DNA of 64,000 nucleotides, taken from positions 1 to 64,000 of the forward strand of contig CALEYW010000006.1 in NCBI GenBank assembly GCA_937927945.1, written 5' to 3'. Position numbers and translations under genes: made by a program. The notes beneath the pieces were generated by a model. It was given only the letters and a program-made list of their open reading frames with translations, ran no database searches and had not been told where the DNA came from. Below are positions 21,983-30,518 of the stretch, one piece after another; position 1 is the first letter of the stretch, and each line of letters begins with the position of its first letter. The DNA comes from an uncultured candidate division WPS-2 bacterium. GTDB lineage: Bacteria > Vulcanimicrobiota > Vulcanimicrobiia > Vulcanimicrobiales > Vulcanimicrobiaceae.

Positions 21983-22723
21983 ATGTGCACCGTATTGGTC
22001 CTGCTCCGCCCGGGTGAACGCTGGCCGCTCCTCGTCGCCACCAACCGCGACGAACGGCTCGACCGCGCGTTCGATCCGCCCGGGCGGTGGTGGCCGGATG
22101 CGCCGGAGATCGTCGCGTGGCGCGACCGCGCGAGCGGCGGGAGCTGGCTCGGCGCGAACGATCACGGCGTCGTTGCGACGCTGGTGAACCGGGTCGACGA
22201 GCTGGGACCCCTGCCCGGGAAGTCCAGCCGAGGCGAAGTCGTGATCGAGGCGCTGCGGCGAGACGATGCGGAGAGCGCGGTCACGGCGGTGCACGATCTC
22301 GGCGGTGAGCGCTACGGTGGGTTCACGATGCTCGTCGCGGATCGCTCGCACTCCTGGGTGGTGACGAACGTTCAAGGCACGATGCGCGCGGAAGTCCTCG
22401 CCGCAGGCCACCACATGCTCACGCCGGAGGGCTGTGACGCGGCGGGATCGCCCCGCTTCGCGGCGCACGGCGCGGAGTTTCGCGCGGCCGCGATCCCCGA
22501 GCCGGAGCGCGCCGACTGGTCGCAATGGATCGACTTGCTGCGGCGCGAGGATGCGGTCGACCCGCATCAGGCGATGACCGTCGTGACGGATCATGGGTTC
22601 GGGACGGTCGCCAGCACGCTGATCGCCGTCCCGGCGGCCGGACGTCCGATCCTGCACTACGCCGACGGTCCGCCGACTCGCGCGGCGTTTCGTGCCGTCG
22701 ACGTCCCCGGGTTCGTGGCCTAG
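21983..22723 (+). CDS. NRDE/TANGO2 family protein
   Basis: 246 residues. The protein starts with MCTVLVLLRPGERWPLLVATNRDE, so Cys2 could become an exposed N-terminal nucleophile as in Ntn-hydrolases, and it contains the family tag NRDE. The ASGGSWLGAND and VATLVNR segments and a mid GERYGGFTMLVAD segment are typical of the TANGO2/NRDE family. The bacterial function is unclear; heme trafficking has been proposed for some members. It is inserted between gap and pgk. Its own ribosome site is weak. Confidence 0.85.
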   Translation: MCTVLVLLRPGERWPLLVATNRDERLDRAFDPPGRWWPDAPEIVAWRDRASGGSWLGANDHGVVATLVNRVDELGPLPGKSSRGEVVIEALRRDDAESAVTAVHDLGGERYGGFTMLVADRSHSWVVTNVQGTMRAEVLAAGHHMLTPEGCDAAGSPRFAAHGAEFRAAAIPEPERADWSQWIDLLRREDAVDPHQAMTVVTDHGFGTVASTLIAVPAAGRPILHYADGPPTRAAFRAVDVPGFVA

Positions 22724-22742
22724 GCGTCGAAGGCGAAGCGCG

Positions 22743-23924
22743 ATGGAGTTCAAGACGCTCGAAGACGTGGATGTGCGCGGCAAACGCGTGCTGCTGCGCG
22801 AAGACCTCAACGTTCCGATGAACAACGGCGCGATCGCCGACGAGACGCGCATCACCGCCGCGCTTCGCACCTTGCGCTGGCTCCACGACCACGGCGCGAA
22901 GACGGTGATCCTCTCGCATCTCGGCCGCCCGGACGGAGCGCCGAATCCGACGTACTCGCTGCGACCGATCGCGACGCGCTTGGCCGACCTCCTCGACGTC
23001 GAGGTCGACTTCGTCGGCGACTGCGTCGGGCCCGCGTGCGTGGCGGCGTCGCACGCGTTGCCGAGCGGCGGCTTCGTGCTGTTCGAAAACGTGCGCTTCC
23101 ATCGGGAAGAGGAAGCCGACGATCCCGCCTTCGCGCGGGAACTCGCGCGCAGCGGCGATCTCTACGTCAACGACGCGTTCGGGACCGCGCATCGAGCCCA
23201 CGCCTCGACGGCGGGCGTCGCGGCCTACCTGCCCGCCTACGCGGGCTTTTTGATGGAGGCGGAACTGGCCGCGTTGGCGCGCCTGACCGATCATCCCGTC
23301 CATCCGTTCGTCTGCGCGATCGGCGGCGCCAAAGTCGCCGACAAGGTCGGCGTGTTCGAGAACCTGCTCGCCAAGGTCGATGCATTCGTCATCGGCGGCG
23401 GCATGGCGAACACGTTTCTCGCCGCGCAGGGGATCAACGTCGGCAGGTCGCTGCGCGATCCGGACCTGATGCCGGCGCAGCGCATCATCGCGCTCTCGCT
23501 CTCGAAGGGCGTCACCCTGCACCTGCCCAGCGACGCGGTCGTCGCCGACGCCTTCGACGCCGACGACACCGCGCGCACCGTTCCGCTCGACCAGGTCGGC
23601 AGCGGGATGATTTTGGACATCGGCCCGGCGACCGCACGGGAATACGCGGCCGTGCTGCGCGCAGCGAAGACGATCGTCTTCAACGGCCCGATGGGCGTAT
23701 ACGAGAAGCCGGCCTACCAGAACGGGACGCGAATCGTCGGCGAAGCGATCGCCGAGGCGACGAAGGCCGGCGCGACGAGCGTGGTCGGAGGCGGCGATGC
23801 CGCCGCCGCGGCGCACGCGCTCGGCTTCGCCGCGGCGATGACGCACGTCTCGACCGGCGGCGGCGCCACGCTCGAGTTTCTGGAAGGCAAGACCCTCCCC
23901 GGCGTCGAGGCGCTCCTGCGATGA
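22743..23924 (+). CDS. pgk: Phosphoglycerate kinase
   Basis: 393 residues from the ATG 22743 (the reading frame is open further upstream, but that part belongs to the NRDE gene). Transfers the acyl phosphate of 1,3-bisphosphoglycerate to ADP. Visible hallmarks are RVLLREDLNVPM (substrate-binding RxDxNVP), SHLGRPDG, LFENVRFHREE, a VNDAFGTAHRAHAS segment, MEAEL at the hinge and the C-terminal nucleotide site with FNGPMGVYE and GGGDAAAAAH. It joins tpiA by a 4-nt ATGA overlap. Confidence 0.97.
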   Translation: MEFKTLEDVDVRGKRVLLREDLNVPMNNGAIADETRITAALRTLRWLHDHGAKTVILSHLGRPDGAPNPTYSLRPIATRLADLLDVEVDFVGDCVGPACVAASHALPSGGFVLFENVRFHREEEADDPAFARELARSGDLYVNDAFGTAHRAHASTAGVAAYLPAYAGFLMEAELAALARLTDHPVHPFVCAIGGAKVADKVGVFENLLAKVDAFVIGGGMANTFLAAQGINVGRSLRDPDLMPAQRIIALSLSKGVTLHLPSDAVVADAFDADDTARTVPLDQVGSGMILDIGPATAREYAAVLRAAKTIVFNGPMGVYEKPAYQNGTRIVGEAIAEATKAGATSVVGGGDAAAAAHALGFAAAMTHVSTGGGATLEFLEGKTLPGVEALLR

Positions 23925-24679
23925 CCGCACCTCGCACGCCGCTCGTCGCGGGCAATTGGAAGATGCACAAGACGATCGCCGAGACGAAGGCGTTCGCGGC
24001 GGACATTCGCACGCGCACGCTGCCGGCGGGCGTCGACGCGGTCATCTGTCCGCCGTTCACGTCGCTCTGCGCGGCGCGCGACGCGCTCGCGGGGTCGCAG
24101 ATCGGCCTCGGCGCGCAGAACATGAGCTGGGCCGAAGCCGGCCCGTTCACCGGCGAGATCTCGCCGCTCATGCTCGAGGAGTTGGACGTCGAGTGGGTCG
24201 TGCTCGGTCACTCCGAGCGGCGCGCGCTCTTCGGCGAGCTCGACGTGCGGGTGAACGAAAAGGTGCGCTGCGCGCTCGCGCACGGCATGACGCCGATCGT
24301 CGCCGTCGGCGAGACGGCCGACGAACACGCGCGCGGGCTTGCGCGTGAAAAAGTCCGCGCGCAGATCGCCGCCGCATTCGAAGGCGTCGTGCCGGCCGAC
24401 GTCGCGCGCTGCGTCGTCGCGTACGAGCCGATCTGGGCGATCGGCACCGGCCACGCCGACACGCCGGAGAGCGCCGACGCGATCATGGGCGTGATCCGCG
24501 CGACCGTTCCGGGCCTCGAGCGCGTCCGCTTGCTCTACGGCGGCAGCGTGAACCCCGACAACATCGCCGCCTTCGTCGCGCAGCCGAACATCGACGGCGG
24601 GCTCGTCGGCGGCGCCAGCCTCGATCCCGCATCGTTCGCGGCGCTCCTCGAGGGCGCGCGCAAAGGAGCCTACGCGTGA
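23921..24679 (+). CDS. tpiA: Triosephosphate isomerase
   Basis: 252-residue TIM barrel interconverting dihydroxyacetone phosphate and glyceraldehyde 3-phosphate. The catalytic triad is visible: Lys in AGNWKMHK, His in VLGHSERR and Glu in VAYEPIWAIGTG (near residue 167). The phosphate-binding YGGSVNPDN and VGGASL loops follow. Start ATG 23921 overlaps the pgk stop, and its stop overlaps the gpmI start (GTGA), indicating one translationally coupled run. Confidence 0.97.
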   Translation: MTAPRTPLVAGNWKMHKTIAETKAFAADIRTRTLPAGVDAVICPPFTSLCAARDALAGSQIGLGAQNMSWAEAGPFTGEISPLMLEELDVEWVVLGHSERRALFGELDVRVNEKVRCALAHGMTPIVAVGETADEHARGLAREKVRAQIAAAFEGVVPADVARCVVAYEPIWAIGTGHADTPESADAIMGVIRATVPGLERVRLLYGGSVNPDNIAAFVAQPNIDGGLVGGASLDPASFAALLEGARKGAYA

Positions 24680-26223
24680 GCCGCCGCCGACCCTTCGTCC
24701 TTGCGATCCTCGACGGCTGGGGCTACAGCTCCGACGCGCACGGCAACGCGATCGCCGCCGCCGACCTTCCCAATTGGGAACGGTTCGTCGCGACCTATCC
24801 GTACACGCTGCTGGAAGCCAGCGGCGAGGACGTCGGATTGCCGGCCGGCGTGATGGGCAACAGCGAGGTCGGCCACATCAACATCGGCAGCGGACGCGTC
24901 GTTCCGCAAGGCGTCGTCGTGATCGACGAGGCGATCGCGAGCGGCGAATTCGCGACGAACACGACGCTGAACGGATGCTTCGATCACGTCCGCCGTTCCG
25001 GCGGACGGCTGCATTTCATGGGGCTCGTCTCCGACGGCAAAGTGCACAGCTCGCTCGATCACCTCGAAGCACTGGTCGACGCGGCCGTGATCGCCGAGAT
25101 GCCGTTCGTGATCGACGCGTTCCTCGACGGCCGCGACACGCCGCCGCGCTCCGCGGAGAAGTATCTCGGCCGGATCGACGCCTACTGCAGCGGCCGAGGC
25201 CGCTTGAACGCGATCGCGACGGTGTGCGGGCGCTACTACGCGATGGATCGCGACAAGCGCTGGGAGCGCACCCGCAAGGCCTACGATGCGCTCGCGAACG
25301 GCCAGGCAGAGTATCGTTCGTACACCGCCGGCGACGCGCTGCGCGAGGCGTACGCGCGGGGAGAGAACGACGAATTCGTCCTGCCGACGATCGTCGGCGA
25401 TGCACGGCCGGTCAAAGACGGCGACGCGTGCATCTTCTTCAACTTCCGCCCCGACCGCGCGCGTCAGCTGACGCTGGCGTTCACCGACTCGACGTTCGAC
25501 CACTTTCCGGTGCATCGTTACACCAACTTCGTGTTCGCGACGATGACCCGCTACGAGGAGAACTTCCCCAACCCCGTGCTGTTCGGCCCACGGCCGCAAT
25601 TCGGCGTCTTCGGCGAGGTCGTGGCGAACGCGGGCCTCACCCAGCTGCGCCTGGCCGAGACCGAGAAATACGCGCACGTCACGTACTTCTTCAACGGCGG
25701 ACGCGAAGACGTGTTCCCCGGCGAAGACCGGATCCTGATCCCCTCCAATCGCACGGTCGCAACGTACGACCTCGCGCCGGAGATGTCGGCCGCCGACATC
25801 ACGTCGGCCGCGATCGAGGACATCACGCACCGCCGCCACGACGTGATCGTGATGAACTACGCGAATGCCGACATGGTCGGGCACACCGGGGTGTGGGAAG
25901 CGACGATCTCGGCGCTCGAAACGCTCGACGTCGCGCTGGGACGGCTGGAGAAAGCCGTGCTGGATGCCGGCGGCCTCCTCGCGATCACCTCGGACCACGG
26001 GAATGCCGAAGCGAAGCTCGATGACGACGGCAACCCGCTGACCGCGCACACGACCAATCCCGTCCCGCTGCTGCTGGTGGCGAACGCGCCGGCCGGCACG
26101 CTGGCGGGCGGCGGAAAACTCGGCGACGTCGCGCCGACGTTGCTGCCGCTGATGGGGCTCGACGTACCACCGCAGATGACCGGCGCGAACTTGCTTATCG
26201 CGAAAGGAGCAGCGGTGAGGTGA
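24676..26223 (+). CDS. gpmI: Cofactor-independent (2,3-BPG-independent) phosphoglycerate mutase
   Basis: 515 residues, the usual length for the manganese-dependent alkaline-phosphatase-fold enzyme that interconverts 3- and 2-phosphoglycerate. Asp13 in ILDGWGYS and the phosphorylated Ser63 in VMGNSEVGH are present. DGRDTPP, GRYYAMDRDKRWERT, the phosphatase-domain FNFRPDRARQ and a C-terminal SDHGNAE complete the metal and substrate sites. GTG start overlapping tpiA; its own stop overlaps the next gene. With gap, pgk and tpiA it supplies lower glycolysis except enolase and pyruvate kinase, which are not in the window. Confidence 0.97.
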   Translation: MSRRRPFVLAILDGWGYSSDAHGNAIAAADLPNWERFVATYPYTLLEASGEDVGLPAGVMGNSEVGHINIGSGRVVPQGVVVIDEAIASGEFATNTTLNGCFDHVRRSGGRLHFMGLVSDGKVHSSLDHLEALVDAAVIAEMPFVIDAFLDGRDTPPRSAEKYLGRIDAYCSGRGRLNAIATVCGRYYAMDRDKRWERTRKAYDALANGQAEYRSYTAGDALREAYARGENDEFVLPTIVGDARPVKDGDACIFFNFRPDRARQLTLAFTDSTFDHFPVHRYTNFVFATMTRYEENFPNPVLFGPRPQFGVFGEVVANAGLTQLRLAETEKYAHVTYFFNGGREDVFPGEDRILIPSNRTVATYDLAPEMSAADITSAAIEDITHRRHDVIVMNYANADMVGHTGVWEATISALETLDVALGRLEKAVLDAGGLLAITSDHGNAEAKLDDDGNPLTAHTTNPVPLLLVANAPAGTLAGGGKLGDVAPTLLPLMGLDVPPQMTGANLLIAKGAAVR

Positions 26224-27068
26224 AACGGAAACGGCTCGACGCAGCCGCGGACTACCTGCGCAGCAAGGCCGGAGGCAGCCTCGATTGCGCGATCGTGCTG
26301 GGTTCCGGTTTCGGCGGCGTATTGCGCGAGCGCATCGACGGCACGACGGTGCCGTACAAGAAGATCGACGGAATGCCGGAGCCCGGCGTCGCGGGGCACG
26401 CCGGCGAGGCACGCATCGGCAACCTGCACCAGCGCCGCGTCGTCGCGTTCAGCGGGCGTTTCCACCTCTATGAAGGCCGCGCCACCGACGAAGTGATCTA
26501 CCCGATCCTGACCGCGGCGCACGCGGGCGCGAAGACGATCGTGCTGACCAACGCCGCCGGCGGCGTGAATCCCGACTACACGGCGGGCGACCTGATGCTG
26601 ATTGCCGATCAGATCAACCTCACCGGAACGAGCCCGCTGATCGGCGCGGACTTGCTGCCGGGCCAAGACGCGCGCTTCATCGACATGCTCGACGCGTACG
26701 ACCCGCATCTGCGGGAGCTCGCGCGGCACATGGCTACCGAGTACGGTATCGTCATGCACGACGGCGTCTACGCCGGCCTGACCGGACCGGCATACGAAAC
26801 GCCCGCCGAGGCGCGCTGGCTGCGCACGATCGGCGCCGACGCGGTCGGGATGTCGACGGTCCTCGAGACGATCGCGGCGCGCGCGCTCGGCTGCACCGTG
26901 GTGGGCTTCTCGCTGATCACGAACGTCCACGGTATCGGGGCGGCGACCTCGCACGAAGAGGTGCTCGAAGCCTCCGCCCGCAGCGCCGAGAACGTCGCCC
27001 GCATGATCGAAGGAATCGTCGCGAACGCCGAAGTCACCGTGGAGGCGCCGCCCGAGGCTGCCGTTTAG
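26220..27068 (+). CDS. Purine nucleoside phosphorylase, family II (PunA/trimeric type)
   Basis: 282 residues from a GTG that overlaps the gpmI stop. It cleaves purine (mainly guanosine/inosine-type) nucleosides to base and ribose 1-phosphate. Family features: VLGSGFGGV phosphate site, SGRFHLYEG, AAGGVNPDYTAGDLMLIADQ, and the MSTVLE segment with GFSLITNVHG. It is the last gene of the pgk-tpiA-gpmI run and is followed by a short hairpin. The link to glycolysis could be ribose-1-phosphate salvage. Confidence 0.92.
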   Translation: MKRKRLDAAADYLRSKAGGSLDCAIVLGSGFGGVLRERIDGTTVPYKKIDGMPEPGVAGHAGEARIGNLHQRRVVAFSGRFHLYEGRATDEVIYPILTAAHAGAKTIVLTNAAGGVNPDYTAGDLMLIADQINLTGTSPLIGADLLPGQDARFIDMLDAYDPHLRELARHMATEYGIVMHDGVYAGLTGPAYETPAEARWLRTIGADAVGMSTVLETIAARALGCTVVGFSLITNVHGIGAATSHEEVLEASARSAENVARMIEGIVANAEVTVEAPPEAAV

Positions 27069-27090
27069 CCAAGCAAGACAAGCGTGAAAA

Positions 27091-27109
27091 CGGTTTCCGT
27101 AAGAAACCG
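27091..27109 (+). terminator. Possible terminator after the glycolytic/pnp run
   Basis: CGGTTTC / GAAACCG, a 7-bp stem with a 5-nt loop, lies 22 nt after the pnp stop. The tail is only partly U-rich, so termination strength is uncertain. Confidence 0.4.
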
Positions 27110-27164
27110 CCTTCTCACGAAAATTACCTTCCTTCGGGTGTAACATCGACGAGACGCCCGGTGT

Positions 27165-27170
27165 GATAAT
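27165..27170 (+). promoter_or_regulatory. Candidate -10 element of the depolymerase-like gene
   Basis: GATAAT preceded by TGT forms an extended -10 type site about 53 nt upstream of the GTG start. No convincing -35 at 17 nt. Confidence 0.35.
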
Positions 27171-27222
27171 GGGGAGCCGAACCTCTCGGCAGTTTCCTCG
27201 TATAAGCGAAGGGAGTCTGCGC

Positions 27223-28590
27223 GTGCAGCTTGCTCGTCCTCTGACCGCTCTCGCCATCATTGCGCTTGCCTCCGTCGCCGGCGGGTGCGGCGGGGGAGGA
27301 TCGGGCGTCGCTCCCAGTGCGGGCAGTCCGCAGGGGCACGCGCGCACCGTGCAGAGCGTGACGTCGCTCGGCAAGTACAACGTCGACAAGACGAAGACGA
27401 CGGTCGCCGGCATCTCGTCGGGCGGCTTCATGGCCGTGCAGTTGCAGGTCGCCTTCTCGACCACGTTCCACTACGCGGCGATCTACGCCGGCGGGCCGTA
27501 CTACTGCGCGCAAAACAGCCTCACGACCGCACAGAACAACTGTCAGTATGCGACGGCGAGTTCGCTCTCGGCATCAGAGACCTATCTCGACAGCCAATCG
27601 TCGTCGGGAACGATCGATAACGAGAGCAACTTGAACGGCCAGAAAGCGTACCTGTGGTCGGGCACTTCGGATTACACCGTCTATCAGAAGACGATGAACG
27701 ACCTCAACAGCGAGTACGCGCACTACGGCGTCGCGACGAAGTACGACAACTCGTACGCCGCCGGACACGGCTGGGAGTCGCCGGACGGCGAAGTCGCCTG
27801 CGGCACCACCGCCAGCCCATACATGATCAACTGCGGCGGCTACGACTCCGAGAACACTTGGCTGACGTACTTCTTCGGCTCGGTGAACGCGCAGAACACC
27901 GGCACGCCGACGGGGACGCTGGTCAACTTCGATCAGACGCCGTACGGCGGCGGCTCGAGCGATCTCGACACCAACGGCTATCTCTACGTTCCGAACACCT
28001 GCGCCGGCGGAACCCAATGCCGGCTGATCGTCGCACTCGACGGCTGCGTGCAGACGCAGGCGAACATCGGCACCAAGTTCATCACCGAAGCGGGCCTCAA
28101 CAAGTACGCCGACACGAACAACCTGCTGATCCTCTATCCGTATCAGGTGTCGAGCAGTACGCCCAGCAATCCGAACGGATGCTGGGACTGGTGGGGTTTC
28201 GAGGGGTCGAACTACGCGCTCAAGAGCGGCCCGCAGATGGCCGCGATCAAGAAGATGGTCGACCAAGTTCAGTCGGGCAGCGGCGTGACGCCGACGCCCT
28301 CGCCGACCCCAACACCGGGCGGCTCGCCGACCCCTACCCCAGCCGGCACGCCGACTCCCAAGCCGACGGCGACGCCGGCACCGACCGCGACGCCGATCGT
28401 GACCCCGACGCCGACGCCCGCCTGCTTCACGACAGCCAACTACTACCACGTGCAGGCCGGGCGCGCACACGACAGCGGCGGCTACGCGCTCGCCAACGGC
28501 TCGAACCAGAACATGGGCCTCGACAACGTCTTCTACCAAACGACGCTGAAGCAAACGGGAACGAACTACTACGTGATCGGCTGCCCCTAG
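27223..28590 (+). CDS. Secreted PHB-depolymerase-like esterase with Pro/Thr linker and C-terminal module
   Basis: 455 residues from the GTG at 27223, chosen because GAAGGGAG lies 8 nt upstream; the frame is open further but looks non-coding. An N-terminal signal sequence ends near AGGC, so it is exported, possibly as a lipoprotein (the lipobox is not canonical). The catalytic domain resembles extracellular poly(3-hydroxybutyrate) depolymerases: the lipase box GISSG (Ser65) lies in TVAGISSGGFMAVQ, with many Cys, Asn and Tyr typical of secreted enzymes. A linker of TPTP-type repeats spans about 355-400, and a 55-residue Cys-containing C-terminal domain may bind substrate. Polymer specificity is inferred, not shown. 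Unlike most neighbours the protein is rich in Ser, Thr, Asn and Tyr. Confidence 0.8.
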   Translation: MQLARPLTALAIIALASVAGGCGGGGSGVAPSAGSPQGHARTVQSVTSLGKYNVDKTKTTVAGISSGGFMAVQLQVAFSTTFHYAAIYAGGPYYCAQNSLTTAQNNCQYATASSLSASETYLDSQSSSGTIDNESNLNGQKAYLWSGTSDYTVYQKTMNDLNSEYAHYGVATKYDNSYAAGHGWESPDGEVACGTTASPYMINCGGYDSENTWLTYFFGSVNAQNTGTPTGTLVNFDQTPYGGGSSDLDTNGYLYVPNTCAGGTQCRLIVALDGCVQTQANIGTKFITEAGLNKYADTNNLLILYPYQVSSSTPSNPNGCWDWWGFEGSNYALKSGPQMAAIKKMVDQVQSGSGVTPTPSPTPTPGGSPTPTPAGTPTPKPTATPAPTATPIVTPTPTPACFTTANYYHVQAGRAHDSGGYALANGSNQNMGLDNVFYQTTLKQTGTNYYVIGCP

Positions 28591-28624
28591 ACGGCTTCAC
28601 GGCCGGCAGTACCGTCACTCAAGG

Positions 28625-28650
28625 ACGCCCCGCGGAGACCCGCGGGGCGT
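28625..28650 (+). terminator. Strong hairpin after the depolymerase-like gene
   Basis: ACGCCCCGCGG (28625-28635) pairs perfectly over 11 bp with CCGCGGGGCGT (28640-28650), loop AGAC, followed by TTCTC. Likely Rho-independent-type terminator in a GC-rich genome, 34 nt after the stop codon. Confidence 0.65.
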
Positions 28651-28925
28651 TCTCGCATGACGGAGAAGTCTCGCGACGTTCGGTGACGGCTTCCCGTAAG
28701 GCGATGCAACGATGAGCACCCACCTTACGCGCATCGCTCTTTCTCTCGTATTCGCTACGATGCGGCGGACGCGACCTCTCTCGTGCGGGCGGGGTCGCCC
28801 GTCCAGACCGCCGAGCAGCTGGATCAGCCGAGCGTCAAAGTAGCGGCTCGCGCGTGCTACCCGGCGCATTCCTCGACGACGCGAAAACCAACGCCTTTCT
28901 TCGTCACTCGCTCGACGACCACGGA
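28651..28925. other. Intergenic stretch without recognised features
   Basis: Between the terminator and the 3' end of the leftward YgiC-like gene I see no convincing gene, RNA or repeat. Short reading frames here lack ribosome sites and have Arg/Ser-rich compositions typical of shadow frames. Confidence 0.5.
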
Positions 28926-30125
28926 CTACAGGACACGCCGCTCGAGCGGAACCCCTAGCGGAGCAAAATATCCCCATGCGTCGGTCACCGGGCCGCCGAT
29001 CCTCATCCCGATCGCGCTCGGCCGGCCGGCGATGACGAAGCACGTCAGCAACTCCGTGCCTTCGAACGACGTGTCGTCGCCGCGGTCGACACGGCGCACC
29101 GACGGCGCGACGTAGCGCTGGAACACGCACGGCTGCGCGTCGAAGCGGCGGCCGGCGCCGTGGGCGATGACCTCGCCGTGCGGATCGAGGACCGCGACGC
29201 CGCCGCCCTCGCGTCCCAGGACGGGTTTGCGAACGTACGATACGCCATCGTCGGGCCGGTCCAGGTACGTCGGTAAGAAGACGCGGGCGATCGCTGCTCG
29301 CTCCGCCGCATCGAAGTACGCATTCTGCTCGTAGAGGCCCCAGATCAGCGCCTGCGTCGCCTTCGACTGCAGCGCCAGCGCCGAGGGCGGGTTCAGCAGC
29401 CGGCACGCACCGCGCAGCACCGCGTCGAACAGTGCCGGTCCGCCGGGATCGGCGGCGAAGTGCTCGAGCGGATAGCACCGATAGAGCACGTCGAGCGGGC
29501 CGGTCGCATCGCGCACAACCCCGCGAGTGACGGTCAACTCGTGGACCGGGACGAAATCGACCTCTGCTGCGATGCGTGCGCTCAACAGATCGCGCACGAA
29601 GAGCGCGGTGCCGACGTCCTCACGGTACACGTTCGTCGCGACGACTCCGACCCGCGCGAGCCGGTCGAGCGGTGCTAGCGCCCGGACCAGCGCGTCGCCG
29701 AGCGCGGCCGACTCATTTGCGTTGGGGTCGGCGTAGCCGGCCGCGCGCGCACGACGGCCCTGTTCGACGAATGACTCGACCATGAAGAACGGTGTCTCCG
29801 CGTTGAGCTCGAGGACGCGATACGCGTCTCCTTCGCGCAGGAAGTCCAAGCGCGCGACGAGCGTCTCTCCCGCTCGAGGATCGTACAGCCGCACGACATC
29901 GTAGGCGGCGGCGGGAATGCCGAGTGCGGCTAGCCCGTCGTCCGGCAGCGCGCGCAACAGCGGCGCGACGCGCTCGAAGATCGTCCACGCATCGCGCGCG
30001 GCTTCGCGGATCGCGTCAATCTCGGCGTGCTCGAGCGGGATGACATCCGGAAGCCCGTAGGGCTGCCCTTGAATCGTCTCCCAGAACGCGACCGGCTCAG
30101 CCGCCGGCGCCGTGCGCTCCCGCAT
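28926..30125 (-). CDS. Glutathionylspermidine synthase-like (YgiC-type) ATP-grasp protein
   Basis: About 399 residues from the ATG at 30125; the frame is open further to 30392, but that part is antisense-like and the upstream lipoprotein gene occupies it. Features of the GSP-synthase ATP-grasp family: an N-terminal PYGLPDVIPL segment with WTIFERV, LDFLREGDAYRVLELNAETP, VESFVEQG, NPPSALALQSKATQALIW, the ATP-binding YVRKPVLGREGGGV and a C-terminal TELLTCFVIAGRPSAIGMRIGG. Members ligate amines to peptides; the E. coli YgiC has no clear activity. It overlaps a small lipoprotein gene by 29 nt in the same order as ygiB-ygiC. Confidence 0.85.
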   Translation of the reverse strand: MRERTAPAAEPVAFWETIQGQPYGLPDVIPLEHAEIDAIREAARDAWTIFERVAPLLRALPDDGLAALGIPAAAYDVVRLYDPRAGETLVARLDFLREGDAYRVLELNAETPFFMVESFVEQGRRARAAGYADPNANESAALGDALVRALAPLDRLARVGVVATNVYREDVGTALFVRDLLSARIAAEVDFVPVHELTVTRGVVRDATGPLDVLYRCYPLEHFAADPGGPALFDAVLRGACRLLNPPSALALQSKATQALIWGLYEQNAYFDAAERAAIARVFLPTYLDRPDDGVSYVRKPVLGREGGGVAVLDPHGEVIAHGAGRRFDAQPCVFQRYVAPSVRRVDRGDDTSFEGTELLTCFVIAGRPSAIGMRIGGPVTDAWGYFAPLGVPLERRVL

Positions 30126-30435
30126 CGCCGAAACCAAACCCTCCGCGACTACCCTCGCCGTCGGCGCTGCTTCCGTTCCCACCGCCACGGCCGAGGGTGC
30201 GGTCCGTGCCGGCGCCCGGATCGCGCGCGGCGCGCGCCGCCGCCGCACCGGCAGCCGCCGCGCCCGCAGCGTAGATTCCCCCGCCGCCGTGACCGATCGC
30301 ATGACCGGCTGCCGTCGACGTGCCGGGACTTTGCGATGGCCGGGGTCCCGGCTGCTGAGCCTGCTGCTGCCCGCGGCAGCCTTCGAGTGCAAGCACCGCG
30401 AGCGCGATTCCTACGAGCCGCTCGGTGTTTTTCAT
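30097..30435 (-). CDS. Small YgiB-like lipoprotein
   Basis: 112 residues: signal peptide with a lipobox-type ALEGC (Cys20), a Gln/Pro/Ser segment, then low-complexity Gly/Ala/Arg sequence ending in SRGGFGFGDAGAHGAGG. The RGGFG tail and the position directly before a YgiC-like gene recall E. coli ygiB (DUF1190), though the present protein is much shorter. It is presumably processed by Lgt and LspA and anchored outside the cell. Translation is probably coupled to the ATP-grasp gene by their overlap. Confidence 0.6.
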   Translation of the reverse strand: MKNTERLVGIALAVLALEGCRGQQQAQQPGPRPSQSPGTSTAAGHAIGHGGGGIYAAGAAAAGAAAARAARDPGAGTDRTLGRGGGNGSSADGEGSRGGFGFGDAGAHGAGG

Positions 30436-30518
30436 CTACCTGCGCGGTACCGTTCGAGTGCGGCCTGCACCTGCGACGTCGAAGCGCGAGTACCCGTGGG
30501 CTCGACGCGTTCAGGCCG

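Noticed and set aside
28700..28925. Short plus-strand ORFs after the depolymerase terminator
   Set aside because: No ribosome sites, Arg/Ser-rich and stop soon; likely non-coding.
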